From a virus, in IMG/VR virus record IMGVR_UViG_3300019135_000050, positions 1-52,076 of that record: a DNA stretch of 52,076 nucleotides; one strand, written 5' to 3'. A program made the translations under genes and the position numbers. Shown one piece after another: positions 1 through 7,107 of this stretch (the stretch's first letter is position 1; every line of letters starts with the position of its first letter). The notes below the pieces were generated by a model. That model saw only the letters and a list, made by a program, of their open reading frames with translations. It searched no databases and was not told the DNA's origin.

Positions 1-435
1 ATGATCGTGCGTATCAATGGCGTGCCTTTAGTACCGGCGGCCGGATGTGAACGGGTGGTGGTAGTGAAACCAAACCCAAAGTTATCGCAGCTCGCGATCA
101 CGCTATGGACGGTCGCGGGCAGCTTGATGACCGCAGCGCCAGCGGCGGCGGACAACGGGAGCATGGCATCCGTTCTAAAGATGTGGGGCAGTTTCAGCCC
201 GATGTTCGGGACACTCCAAGGTCTGGCGCTTGTAATCGGGACGCTCGGGCTTCTTGCCGGGATCGTGATCGTTATCTTCCAACGTCGGTTCGGCAGGATA
301 ACACTCATGACGGCTGGCGGCATAATACTGGGGACGGCACTGGTACCATCGATGGTGCTGCTCCTGTACTTCCTGGGGGCGATGTTGAACGACGCGATCC
401 AAGCAGGGATACAGTCGACGTTTCTACAAAAGTAG
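1..435 (+). CDS. Small VirB2/TrbC-like membrane protein (start may lie upstream)
   Basis: This 144-residue protein has a hydrophobic stretch at about residues 31-45 followed by an AAPAAAD cleavage-like site near residue 50. Two clear membrane helices follow at about 72-93 and 103-126. A cleaved signal plus two TM helices in a mature chain of about 95 residues is the layout of VirB2/TrbC pilin-like components of type IV secretion systems. It lies directly upstream of a VirD4/HerA-type ATPase in the same direction, which fits a conjugation or DNA-transfer operon. The first ATG is the first base of the window, so the true start could be further upstream. The family call is inference from topology and context; no diagnostic motif is visible. 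Confidence 0.55.
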   Translation: MIVRINGVPLVPAAGCERVVVVKPNPKLSQLAITLWTVAGSLMTAAPAAADNGSMASVLKMWGSFSPMFGTLQGLALVIGTLGLLAGIVIVIFQRRFGRITLMTAGGIILGTALVPSMVLLLYFLGAMLNDAIQAGIQSTFLQK

Positions 436-452
436 GTTGGTCCGTTGTCAGA

Positions 453-2543
453 GTGGTCCCGCGCCTCTCCACGACCAACGAAGATGTGGAGAATTTCGCG
501 GCACCGCTGGCTGACGGGTATCAGGAGATCGTGGATCTTATAGCTGCGGCTGCCAGAGGGTGGCGCTGGCCGGAACGGGAGCGCATTTTCTGGGAGACCA
601 TCATAGCCCGGGACCGGTACGAGATCCGGATGGCGACACCGGAACAAACCACCGAAATGGCGCAGCAACAGGTGGAGGCAACATGGCCTACTGCCGTCCT
701 GGAGCCTGTCACGAATGATCATCTAGCCCCGTTCGGCCCTGACACGGACGGATGGCAACTCCGCCTCCGGTTTCCTCACTTCCTTTCACTCTCCACAGAT
801 CGGCGAAAGCTCGCTCCCCTGCCTCAACTGCTGGAACTATCCCGGCAGTTCCGCGGGGATGACTATGCCGTCGCGCAGTTCGGCTTCCAAGCGGCGGAGC
901 CTGACTGGTGGAAAGATGCGGCGGCGGACCGGCGGGAATTCGACCGTGGATACAAGCCGCGAGGCTGGCGGAAGGTCGGCCACCTGTCCGAGGCTACTGA
1001 GCAGAAACTGGCCGGCCAAGGTTTTGACTTTGCGCTCAGGGTGCTCGTCCGCTCGGCCGACCCGCGCCGACGGCAGCGTCTTGGTCGGGGCTTGTGCGCC
1101 GCTCTTGCCAGCCTAAACAGAGACAACCAACTGGATGCCCGCCGGGTGCCCGTGTGGCGGCTGAAACGTTTCCTGCGCGATGCGCGCGCCCGACGGATAA
1201 CCGTCCCCTTTTTCTCCTCGCGCCGCGACATTATCACACCGGCGGAGATCGGCCGACTGATCCAGCTGCCGCCCAGGTCACTGCAGGAAGAGTACATGGG
1301 TGTGGCCGCCAGATCACAAAGGGAACCAAAGGCCCCAACGGAAGTACGGCAGGGCGGCTTGAAGCTTGGAACAGTTGAGCAAAAGGAAGGGACATACGAA
1401 GTTTATATGCCGACCGGCAACCATGATGAGCTGTGCCTGCCACGGGTGGTCATCGGTGGCATGGGATCGGGAAAGACGCGGGGATTTGGCGCCAACCTGA
1501 TGGTGGAGGCAGTCAGGAATGGGTTCGGTGCCCTCAGCATCGACCCGGCCAAAGGGGAGATCGGCAACGAGGTAGCGGCGGCGCTGCCATCGAATAAAAT
1601 CAGGCGCATCCGGATCGACGGGACTAGGCCGATCGCGCTGGACTTCTGCGAGGTGCTTCACTCCCCCAGGGCACGGAACCGACTGGCGAACAGCATCATC
1701 TCCTTCTTCAACTCGGCGACCGACGAGGCCGGCGCGCAGACTGCGCGATACCTGCGGGCGGCAATAATGGCCATGCGGACGCCCCGGCTGGCCGAGATTC
1801 TGCGCATCTTCGAGGATGACAACTACCGGGAGGAGCTTGTCGCCGACATGGCGCCGGGTATCCACCGGACCACGCTGGAGGATCACGGTCGGATGACAGA
1901 CGGCCGGCGGGCGCAGGTGCTGGCCCCTATCCTCAACCGGTTGGACACTATTCTGGGAGACGAGTATCTGGCCGAATGTTTCGAGTCGGACAATTCGCTG
2001 GATATGGTCGCGCTCATGTCGGAGCCGCATGCGGTCATCATCGACGTTCCGAAGACTGCTCTTGGCCCGGAGGGGGTTGACCTCATCGTGAACTTGCTGT
2101 CTGTTAAGATCGATCTGGCCATGACGCTGCGCGAGGAAGTCAAACAGTTCCCCTTTTTCGTCATCTATGACGAACCGCACCAGTTCCTCCGCTCTGCCCG
2201 CGCCTGGAAATCGGCAGCCGTGGAGTCGCGGAAGTGGCGTGTGGGGTACGTCTGGATGTTCCACTCCTGGGAGCAGATCCCGGGCGATCTGGCTGAGATC
2301 ATCCGGAGCGCCGGGCCGCACTACCACATCTACCGGGCAAGCAAGAAGACATTCAAAGAGCTGCGTGAGGAACTGGCACCGTACACAGTTGAGGACTACG
2401 TCAAGATCCCACGGTTCCACGCTCTGAACGTGCTTCGCGTGGGCGACGAGCAGCATGTCGTGTTCATGGCGCAGATGGCGCCTCCGCCGAGTTTGCGACG
2501 CAACGCATCGCCACAACACCCCACGCCACATCATGCAGCATAA
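453..2543 (+). CDS. VirD4/VirB4/HerA-like P-loop ATPase of a conjugation system
   Basis: A large ATPase with a Walker A motif GGMGSGKT at residues 335-342 and a Walker B motif ending in Asp573-Glu574 (sequence FFVIYDEPH). It carries an N-terminal domain of about 330 residues and a C-terminal TraG/HerA-type motor core. Such proteins pump DNA or protein through type IV secretion or conjugation machines at the membrane. The reading frame is open further upstream, but that part is a shadow of the preceding gene; the first plausible start beyond that gene's stop is GTG at 453, with AAGTAGG about 17 bases ahead, so the start is uncertain. It is followed by a strong hairpin terminator and is markedly GC-rich. 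It belongs to the flank, not the prophage. Confidence 0.75.
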   Translation: MVPRLSTTNEDVENFAAPLADGYQEIVDLIAAAARGWRWPERERIFWETIIARDRYEIRMATPEQTTEMAQQQVEATWPTAVLEPVTNDHLAPFGPDTDGWQLRLRFPHFLSLSTDRRKLAPLPQLLELSRQFRGDDYAVAQFGFQAAEPDWWKDAAADRREFDRGYKPRGWRKVGHLSEATEQKLAGQGFDFALRVLVRSADPRRRQRLGRGLCAALASLNRDNQLDARRVPVWRLKRFLRDARARRITVPFFSSRRDIITPAEIGRLIQLPPRSLQEEYMGVAARSQREPKAPTEVRQGGLKLGTVEQKEGTYEVYMPTGNHDELCLPRVVIGGMGSGKTRGFGANLMVEAVRNGFGALSIDPAKGEIGNEVAAALPSNKIRRIRIDGTRPIALDFCEVLHSPRARNRLANSIISFFNSATDEAGAQTARYLRAAIMAMRTPRLAEILRIFEDDNYREELVADMAPGIHRTTLEDHGRMTDGRRAQVLAPILNRLDTILGDEYLAECFESDNSLDMVALMSEPHAVIIDVPKTALGPEGVDLIVNLLSVKIDLAMTLREEVKQFPFFVIYDEPHQFLRSARAWKSAAVESRKWRVGYVWMFHSWEQIPGDLAEIIRSAGPHYHIYRASKKTFKELREELAPYTVEDYVKIPRFHALNVLRVGDEQHVVFMAQMAPPPSLRRNASPQHPTPHHAA

Positions 2544-2549
2544 AAACAA

Positions 2550-2585
2550 GGCCTCCAACCTATTCAGGAAGGAGGCCATAGTTTT
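2550..2585 (+). terminator. Terminator after the conjugation ATPase
   Basis: Perfect 7-bp stem GGCCTCC (2550-2556) / GGAGGCC (2571-2577) with a 14-nt loop, followed by ATAGTTTTCC. It starts seven bases after the ATPase stop codon, which fits the end of that transcript. Confidence 0.7.
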
Positions 2586-2642
2586 CCCCATCGCTCGTTG
2601 CGCCTACGCGCTATGCTAGAGCGTATGCGCGGCGATCCGGTT

Positions 2643-3023
2643 TTATGCCTGTTTTTCATGATCAGCCACCAAACGATCGAGAATTTTTTGTGCTTCTGCC
2701 CGCAGTTTGGTGTCGTTGATCCGGAAAAGATGCGTCTCCCCTCGCTACTTCCACATGACGAAGTGCTCTCCTCGGTCCAGAACGACGCCCAGGATCGAGA
2801 TGCCGGCGCGCAACAACTGCCGGAATGCCTCTTTGGCCCGAGAATCGGCCAGGCCGGATAATATCGTGATGATGCTGGAGTATCCGGTGGGGAACTGCAG
2901 TGCAGCACGTTCGATCTTATCTTTGCCATGCTTCAGATAGCGACGAGCAGTCGCCAGGCCAGCCAGGAGAGATTGAGGCCATGCAATCACTGGTAATAAG
3001 TACGAATGTTCCTGTTTTATCAA
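2643..3023 (-). pseudogene. Decayed flank gene remnant with an in-frame amber codon
   Basis: Reading the minus strand from a TTG at 3023 gives 92 protein-like residues ending GEHFVMWK at a TAG (2747-2745). The same frame continues sensibly for another 33 codons (RGETHLFRINDTKL... to LVADHEKQA) up to TAA at 2643. There is no convincing ribosome site: AAAGAGG lies only two bases before the TTG. The best reading is a 3' fragment of a host gene interrupted by a nonsense mutation, possibly cut off from its 5' part by the prophage. Part of it (LLRAGISILGVVLD) loosely resembles the end of a vWA/DUF58-type fold, but I do not claim the family. Confidence 0.45.
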
Positions 3024-3039
3024 AACCTCTTTAAAAAAG

Positions 3040-3073
3040 CAAAAGACCGGGTATAAAATATCCGGTCTTTTGC
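3040..3073. terminator. Bidirectional rho-independent terminator
   Basis: A perfect 11-bp stem (CAAAAGACCGG / CCGGTCTTTTG) encloses an 11-nt AT-rich loop, 3040-3072. The arms supply U-runs in both directions. It ends the short minus-strand transcript from the promoter at 3150-3177 and insulates the prophage end from the flank. Confidence 0.85.
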
Positions 3074-3143
3074 GAAATGGAGTTTAATGCAAAATGGAAT
3101 AATAAAATGGAAATTCCAAAACATGGAAAGTACATACACTTGT
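3040..3143 (-). ncRNA. Candidate ~100-nt small RNA at the prophage left end
   Basis: A sigma-A-like promoter (3150-3177) and a strong terminator (3040-3072) bracket about 100 bases with no credible gene. The interval is rich in symmetry: ATGGAAA and TTTCCAT arms form a hairpin at the 5' end, then TGGAATTTCCA, then repeated CCATTTT blocks. A 43-codon open frame starts at the presumed transcript start but has no ribosome site and reads through the terminator, so a non-coding RNA is the better reading. This is inference from promoter, structure and terminator only. Confidence 0.45.
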
Positions 3144-3149
3144 ATTTCC

Positions 3150-3177
3150 ATATTAGCAAAAGTTCACTAAATGTCAA
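3150..3177 (-). promoter_or_regulatory. Promoter of the candidate small RNA
   Basis: Minus strand -35 TTGACA (3177-3172) is a perfect consensus. After a 16-nt spacer comes -10 TAATAT (3155-3150). It lies just after the stop of the NYN gene and points away from it, so it cannot serve that gene. Confidence 0.6.
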
Positions 3178-3196
3178 CCACGAAAATTTGTTCGTT

Positions 3197-4156
3197 TCAT
3201 TGCACTTTTGCCGCAGCTACATCGGCCGGGTATTGATGTAGCGCTGCTTTGACCCTTACATCTTCTGTATTAAGAACATATTCAGAATTTCCATTTCTGT
3301 GACTTTCAATTACAATCTTTTCCCCAATAAACAAATCAACCAAACGACTTGCTTGCTGTGGGGTCAATTGTAAATCAGAGACAAAACAATTTCTCATGAA
3401 TAATTTTCCCAGAAAGACATGCGAACCTGCATGTTTTTCATGCCACTTCTTAACTGCGAGTATCCCAGGACCAATGTACTCCTCATATTGTATAGTTTTC
3501 ACTTCAACGCTTAAAAACTCCATTAAGTTGTATGCCTTGTGACAGAAGTTTGTAATATCGGTGTGTTTTGGAGCCGACGAGTCTATATAAAACAGTTCTA
3601 CGCGCTTCCCTTTATACATTAGACGGCTCATGATTGGTATCATATCACTGTCTGCGGTTACAAATACAAAACAGGTGATATTCGGGTCTTTATATGTTGT
3701 CTCAATCGCATCAATACATAGTTCAATATCAGACGAATTTTTCCTTTTGTTTTCTGTCTTGCCATTTGCATATACGTGTCTGACTTGAATGCGTTTATGT
3801 TGGAGTCTAGTCAGATCGTTCTTAACTTGTTCATAATCAGCATATGCTTTAAAAACCCTGATATTGTCTCTACCATATAGATCCCAGAGTTTTAAAAACA
3901 GATTTTTTTCTGGTACTTCATGATCAGGATGATGCTGATAATTAGTCAATGTCCAGTAGATATTGTCATAATCAACAAAAATTGCAACGTTGTCTAATTT
4001 GCTTTTTGCATTAAGTGCTTTTACTGTTCTTTCCGTTGAGGCACTAAATAGATCGCCGATAAATTTGAAAACTTCTTTCACTGGTTCCGGCATCAACTCC
4101 TCTTCTTCAACGGTTGATTCGTCTAAAGCTTCAGTAACTTCCAGGTATTTTGACAT
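3197..4156 (-). CDS. NYN (PIN-like, LabA/DUF88) domain protein, putative RNase
   Basis: 319 residues. The N-terminal two thirds is a NYN/LabA-type PIN-like domain: VAIFVDYDNI carries Asp62 and Asp64-Asn65, SSDIELCIDA carries Asp143 and Asp149, and VFVTADSDMIP carries Asp169 and Asp171. This is the expected acidic metal-binding set of this nuclease superfamily. Residues about 225-300 look like a winged-helix or OST-HTH-type tail. The family is generally thought to cut RNA; the target here is unknown. The start is secure: AAGGAGG seven bases before ATG. It is clearly AT-richer than the virion genes and has its own promoter. It sits beyond the late-gene terminators at the prophage edge, the usual place for lysogenic-conversion genes, so a role in host or phage-defence physiology is a reasonable guess. 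Confidence 0.8.
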   Translation of the reverse strand: MSKYLEVTEALDESTVEEEELMPEPVKEVFKFIGDLFSASTERTVKALNAKSKLDNVAIFVDYDNIYWTLTNYQHHPDHEVPEKNLFLKLWDLYGRDNIRVFKAYADYEQVKNDLTRLQHKRIQVRHVYANGKTENKRKNSSDIELCIDAIETTYKDPNITCFVFVTADSDMIPIMSRLMYKGKRVELFYIDSSAPKHTDITNFCHKAYNLMEFLSVEVKTIQYEEYIGPGILAVKKWHEKHAGSHVFLGKLFMRNCFVSDLQLTPQQASRLVDLFIGEKIVIESHRNGNSEYVLNTEDVRVKAALHQYPADVAAAKVQ

Positions 4157-4185
4157 AACACTTCCTCCTTTTCAATTTTTACTAC

Positions 4186-4215
4186 ATTCTACCTCGTTTC
4201 GACAATTCCTTCCAA
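4186..4215 (-). promoter_or_regulatory. Promoter of the NYN gene
   Basis: Minus strand -35 TTGGAA (4215-4210), 18-nt spacer, -10 TAGAAT (4191-4186), about 30 bases upstream of the NYN start. Together with the terminator at 4233-4266 it makes the NYN gene an independent transcription unit. Confidence 0.5.
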
Positions 4216-4232
4216 TATTTTACCCAACAATG

Positions 4233-4266
4233 AAAAAAGCCCTCCAGCGGATCTCTCCGCCAGAGG
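4233..4266 (-). terminator. Terminator after the small HTH gene
   Basis: On the minus strand an 11-bp stem (CCTCTGGCGGA / TCCGCTGGAGG, one G-T pair and a 4-nt loop) is followed by GCTTTTTTC. It lies just past the stop of the gene at 4270 and separates it from the NYN unit. Confidence 0.8.
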
Positions 4267-4269
4267 ACA

Positions 4270-4512
4270 TCACTCATAGGGCCGATACTTCTTCCGCAGC
4301 TTATCCGCCTCCACTTTCCGGGCTTCAACGTCGGATCGGAAGAACAGTTTCGTCGCCTTCTCCTCGATAATCGGCTTCAGCTTCCCTCGCTGCACCAGGG
4401 AATTAAGGGCCGTCCGGCTAATCTCCAGGATTTCTTGTGCCTGAGAAGACGTCACCACCTGCTCACGTATGAACCGTGCCAGTTCTTCTTTGTTCTCAAA
4501 GACGTATGACAT
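4270..4512 (-). CDS. Small helix-turn-helix DNA-binding protein
   Basis: 80 residues. The central segment SSQAQEILEISRTALNSLVQ followed by RGKLKPI is a MerR/excisionase-type (HTH_17-like) DNA-binding motif at about 21-47, and the C-terminus is strongly charged. The ATG at 4512 overlaps the stop of the upstream membrane gene (ATGA) and has GGAGG eight bases ahead. The GTG directly before it could also be used. It is the last gene of a short accessory operon driven from 4935-4963 and ended at 4233-4266. It probably regulates a neighbouring accessory gene, but the target cannot be seen. Confidence 0.7.
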   Translation of the reverse strand: MSYVFENKEELARFIREQVVTSSQAQEILEISRTALNSLVQRGKLKPIIEEKATKLFFRSDVEARKVEADKLRKKYRPYE

Positions 4513-4688
4513 CACCGGTTCCTCCTGAACATAATTCGTTTGGCTATGACCAGGACAACAGAAAGTAACATCAGTACATCAGCCACGGCCTGGAACGCTG
4601 ATCCGAACGGCCACTCTCGCGTAAACAAATACAAGATAGCGACAATGATGATCAACGCATCGGTGTTAATTCTTACAAACCAGTTCAT
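4512..4688 (-). CDS. Small two-helix membrane protein
   Basis: About 58 residues with two hydrophobic helices (DALIIIVAILYLFT, and VADVLMLLSVVLVIA), and a short basic tail RIMFRRNR. No family is recognised. The ATG at 4688 is the best start, though no good ribosome site is visible; a TTG three codons earlier is the alternative. It is translationally coupled to the HTH gene downstream through an ATGA overlap. It lies in the left-end accessory operon rather than in the lysis cassette. Confidence 0.55.
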   Translation of the reverse strand: MNWFVRINTDALIIIVAILYLFTREWPFGSAFQAVADVLMLLSVVLVIAKRIMFRRNR

Positions 4689-4721
4689 ATTGTGCAAGGA
4701 AGTGTGGTAATATTTTTATGG

Positions 4722-4740
4722 AGGGGTGGTTTCCCACCCC
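4722..4740 (-). terminator. Hairpin between two small membrane genes
   Basis: Seven-base-pair stem GGGGTGG / CCACCCC with a 4-nt loop (4723-4740). On the minus strand the downstream tail is A-rich rather than U-rich, so it may act as a weak terminator, processing site or mRNA stabiliser rather than a full stop. Confidence 0.35.
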
Positions 4741-4747
4741 CGGCGGC

Positions 4748-4909
4748 TCATTTTCGCTTTCCGTGCTTGCGAGGCTTGGAGCGATTTTGAGCCTTTTTCT
4801 TGTTCTCCATCTTTTCGATGATGTCCATCACCGTTTTGATGATCGACAGCACCGAGGCGAGGATGCCGAGTATCAGGAGAACAATTTGGAGTTTCCCTTG
4901 TTCGAACAC
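4748..4909 (-). CDS. 53-aa single-pass membrane protein with basic tail (holin-like size)
   Basis: GTG-started 53-residue protein: one hydrophobic helix at about residues 8-25 (LQIVLLILGILASVLSII), an amphipathic stretch, and a very basic C-terminus (KKKAQNRSKPRKHGKRK). A GGAGG lies 12 bases upstream, with a closer AAGGAA. One TM helix plus a polybasic tail is seen in holins and in small membrane effectors. However, this gene lies outside the holin/amidase cassette, behind its own promoter (4935-4963), so a separate accessory role is as likely. Confidence 0.6.
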   Translation of the reverse strand: MFEQGKLQIVLLILGILASVLSIIKTVMDIIEKMENKKKAQNRSKPRKHGKRK

Positions 4910-4934
4910 TTCCTTATTTCACCTCCTTGACTAT

Positions 4935-4963
4935 AATATACCATATCTATTTACAATCTGCAA
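4935..4963 (-). promoter_or_regulatory. Promoter of the left-end accessory operon
   Basis: Minus strand -35 TTGCAG (4963-4958), exactly 17-nt spacer, -10 TATATT (4940-4935) preceded by TGG (extended -10). It drives the 53-aa and 58-aa membrane proteins and the HTH gene, independently of the late operon that ends just upstream. Confidence 0.7.
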
Positions 4964-4972
4964 TAGGTCGAA

Positions 4973-5011
4973 TAAAAAATTTGCCCCCTAGTGGACTTCC
5001 ACCAGAGGGCA
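4973..5011 (-). terminator. Terminator closing the lysis operon
   Basis: Minus strand hairpin of about 14 bp with minor mismatches (TGCCCTCTGGTGGA / TCCACTAGGGGGCA), followed by AATTTTTTATT, starting five bases after the stop of the 44-aa gene. Confidence 0.85.
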
Positions 5012-5015
5012 GTGG

Positions 5016-5150
5016 TTACAAAAAGGATGTAATGATGTTAACGATCTGCCGCTGCTGCTCTTCCGTCAGCAGTCCGTAGCTGCCAACAATGGCGAGGACG
5101 CCGGTCACGATCAGGAGCACACCCTTCTTGTTCTGTTTCAGCCAGTCCAT
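5016..5150 (-). CDS. 44-aa membrane protein next to endolysin
   Basis: Sequence-visible protein MDWLKQNKKGVLLIVTGVLA... of 44 residues with one TM helix at about 9-26 and an amphipathic tail ending IVNIITSFL. Its ATG lies one base after the amidase stop, and AAAGGA sits inside the amidase 3' end, so the two are probably coupled. It completes the lysis cassette (holin, amidase, this gene) before the terminator. It could be a second holin or an antiholin-like helper; no family was recognised. Confidence 0.65.
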   Translation of the reverse strand: MDWLKQNKKGVLLIVTGVLAIVGSYGLLTEEQQRQIVNIITSFL

Positions 5151-5151
5151 C

Positions 5152-6066
5152 TTACACACATCCTTTCGTCAGGCGCACAGTCTTGGACGTTCCATTCCAC
5201 TCCACAGTCAGGCCGAGAGCTGCAGCGATTTCCTGAGACCAGGCGTAGCCGGTGCCTTTGATCAGTTGCAGAGAGGTCAACGCCTTTCCGTTGAGTGTTA
5301 CCGTCCTGCTGGCATCACACCAACCGACGACCGCCCTCTTCCCTACCTCCTCCGCCACCGCACGGACCGGGAGCAGCGACTTGCCGTCTCGCAGGATTCC
5401 ACGGACTGCCAGCAGCTTCCCGTTCACTTCGATAGCGCAGGAGTTTTCCACAGTAGCCCGCTTACTTTGTGAATTGTCTGTGGATTCGTGAAAATTCATC
5501 CCGTAGAGCTGGAAAATCGCCTGTGCAATAGCCACCGCGCACTTCTCGCGGTAGTCAGGGGTTTTGAGCAAGGTGCACTCGTCCTTGTTGGTCATGAATC
5601 CCAACTCGCACAGCGCACCAGGTATGCCATACCGAGCTGTCTCTCGGGTGATGTGGAGGTCGGCTTTTTTGACACCGCGGTTACGACGGCCGGTGACTTC
5701 TACAAGACGGCGCTGGATGAGATCCGCAAGCCGCTGTGCATCATCGTTGGTGAACGTTTCAATGCCTTGTGCCGGGCCCCAACCTTTCCCCGCGGCGTTG
5801 GCGTGGATGGAAACCAGCAGGACATCATATCCGCGTTTTTTCAGCTCCCGTGCCAGATTGGTGCGTTTGATCAGAGGCATGTCAGTGTTATCGCTAACGG
5901 TCAGACGGGAGTCGATACCTGCTGACTGCAGCTGTTTCTGCAGCCGGCGGGAGACGTCGCGGTTAAATTCGTATTCCCGGAGCGATCCGTCCGGAGAGCA
6001 CTTTCCTGGCGTTTCCGCCCCGTGGCCGGGGTCAATCAGTACGATTAATTTTGCCACTTTTCTCAC
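5152..6066 (-). CDS. Endolysin: N-acetylmuramoyl-L-alanine amidase (Amidase_3) with stalk-type C-terminal domain
   Basis: 304 residues. Residues 7-187 form an Amidase_3 fold that cleaves the amide bond between N-acetylmuramate and the stem peptide. The zinc and catalytic residues are visible: His15 in LIDPGHG, Glu31 or Glu33, His88 in VSIHANA, and Glu154 in ALCELGFMTN. Residues about 208-300 (VNGKLL, LLPVRAVAEEVG, GYAWSQEIAAALG, VRLTKG) match the copper-amine-oxidase-N-type stalk domain common in Bacillales wall enzymes, here the likely wall-binding part. The GTG start overlaps the holin stop (GTGA). There is no signal peptide, so export depends on the holin. Confidence 0.92.
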   Translation of the reverse strand: MRKVAKLIVLIDPGHGAETPGKCSPDGSLREYEFNRDVSRRLQKQLQSAGIDSRLTVSDNTDMPLIKRTNLARELKKRGYDVLLVSIHANAAGKGWGPAQGIETFTNDDAQRLADLIQRRLVEVTGRRNRGVKKADLHITRETARYGIPGALCELGFMTNKDECTLLKTPDYREKCAVAIAQAIFQLYGMNFHESTDNSQSKRATVENSCAIEVNGKLLAVRGILRDGKSLLPVRAVAEEVGKRAVVGWCDASRTVTLNGKALTSLQLIKGTGYAWSQEIAAALGLTVEWNGTSKTVRLTKGCV

Positions 6067-6257
6067 CCCCGCAGTTGATCTTCCATGCGATCAAGCCGTT
6101 CAATGACCAGATCGTACTTTTCCGAAAACTTTTCCAGAATGTCTTGCAAACGCTGTTCCCGTTCGCGTGCTTCTTTCTTTGTGGTAAACAGAAGCCAAAC
6201 GAAAAGAGCTGCAAACGGCCCTTGCTGAATTAATGTGTTCCAGATTGTTTCTTCCAT
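6063..6257 (-). CDS. bhlA: BhlA/UviB-family holin
   Basis: 64 residues: an N-terminal membrane helix (FAALFVWLLFTT) followed by a highly charged coiled-coil tail (REQRLQDILEKFSEKYDLVIERLDRM). This is the standard BhlA/UviB layout. It forms membrane lesions that release the downstream amidase. ATG at 6257 has GAGGAGG nine to ten bases upstream. Its stop overlaps the amidase start, so holin and endolysin are coupled. Confidence 0.85.
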   Translation of the reverse strand: MEETIWNTLIQQGPFAALFVWLLFTTKKEAREREQRLQDILEKFSEKYDLVIERLDRMEDQLRG

Positions 6258-6284
6258 GTGCTCTCTTCCTCCTCGCCTTCAGGG

Positions 6285-6312
6285 CAAATTAAAGCCCCGA
6301 TCGGCTCGGGGC
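6285..6312 (-). terminator. Terminator upstream of the lysis cassette
   Basis: Minus strand stem CCCCGA / TCGGGG (6294-6311) followed by CTTTAATTT. With the stronger hairpin at 6361-6394 it partly separates the tail operon from the lysis genes. Confidence 0.55.
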
Positions 6313-6360
6313 GGGCTTCTGTCGTGCTGTCATAAAAAGGGGAGACGCAACTCTCTATGA

Positions 6361-6394
6361 AAAAACGCCCTCTCTCATTTTTGAGAAAGAGCGC
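6361..6394 (-). terminator. Terminator after the tail operon
   Basis: Minus strand stem GCGCTCTTTCTC / GAGAGAGGGCGT with a 6-nt loop, followed by TTTTTC, beginning at the stop codon of the gene at 6394. Lysis genes downstream need read-through or an unseen promoter. Confidence 0.85.
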
Positions 6395-6654
6395 TATGTG
6401 GTCGGATACGGGCCGATCTTCGCTACAGTCTGGTCATACTCCAATTGGTTGGTCCAGCTGTTTGCCCATGCCTTATCCAGTTGTATAGTACGATTCTCGG
6501 GAGGCGCGTACGGTTCGATCGTGAAGTTGTCTGCAGCGTACTGCTTGATCTCTTCGTGGTACGTAGCATTGACATCTGAGAACCGCTTTGTGCCGTCTAC
6601 ATATATTTGAAAGGCGTACCCGCGCGCCATCCGCTGTCGAAGTGTTTCTGCCAT
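6394..6654 (-). CDS. Conserved-type phage protein downstream of the tail fibre
   Basis: 86 residues, no TM helix, rich in aromatic and charged residues (YAFQIYVDGTKRFSDV, WANSWTNQLEYDQT). ATG at 6654 has AGGAGG eight bases upstream. Its position after the fibre and its coiled-coil neighbour suggests a fibre-associated or chaperone-like part, but no family was recognised. Confidence 0.65.
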   Translation of the reverse strand: MAETLRQRMARGYAFQIYVDGTKRFSDVNATYHEEIKQYAADNFTIEPYAPPENRTIQLDKAWANSWTNQLEYDQTVAKIGPYPTT

Positions 6655-6673
6655 TCCGCATTCCTCCTATCGA

Positions 6674-7093
6674 TTACGCCAAGCCGTTGCCGGCCAGGGT
6701 TTCCATGATGAACAAGACGTCATCTTGCAGCGCCGAGTCGCGCTGTTTCAGGGCATCGTTTTCCGTTTTCAGCTTGGTGTTTTCTTCTTTAATCGCCTGT
6801 AATTCATTTTCCAAAACAGTTAACTTGTCCGGTGCAGGCGTCTCCGGTTGACGTTCTGTTATCTCAAAATCAATGACGTTCATGTTTTCGTCGAAAACTG
6901 CCTTTACACATTCGGCGCTGCTGATTCTATTTGTGAAATCCCTGTCACCGAAAGAGTCAAAGCGGTACTCCACTAACTCCCCGGCATCAACCAGAAGTTT
7001 TTCTTCTTCCGTTAGCGGTCTGCCTTTCGGAAACATACTCGATGTTTGTCTGTCATTTACCAATGTGCCGTCTTTTTTGAAAAGCAACAACAT
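6674..7093 (-). CDS. Tail-fibre-associated protein with C-terminal coiled coil
   Basis: 139 residues. The N-terminal part has KGRPLTEEEKLL and a mixed alpha/beta pattern; residues about 90-130 form a clear coiled coil (VLENELQAIKEENTKLKTEN). The position, directly after the fibre, and size match XkdW-type proteins of PBSX-like phages. It is probably a fibre chaperone or attachment factor. AAAGGAGGT precedes ATG 7093 by eight bases. Confidence 0.65.
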   Translation of the reverse strand: MLLLFKKDGTLVNDRQTSSMFPKGRPLTEEEKLLVDAGELVEYRFDSFGDRDFTNRISSAECVKAVFDENMNVIDFEITERQPETPAPDKLTVLENELQAIKEENTKLKTENDALKQRDSALQDDVLFIMETLAGNGLA

Positions 7094-7107
7094 ACTAAAT
7101 ACCTCCT

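Noticed and set aside
105-452. Upstream extension of the conjugation ATPase frame through gene 1
   Set aside because: It is the alternate frame of the membrane-protein gene, with protein-unlike composition and no ribosome site; the start was put after that gene.
1314-2591. 425-aa open frame on the minus strand
   Set aside because: Shadow of the P-loop ATPase: antisense of a GC-rich gene, no ribosome site, composition rich in Arg/His/Pro typical of shadows.
3012-3143. 43-codon frame across the small RNA and terminator
   Set aside because: No ribosome site and it reads through a perfect terminator.
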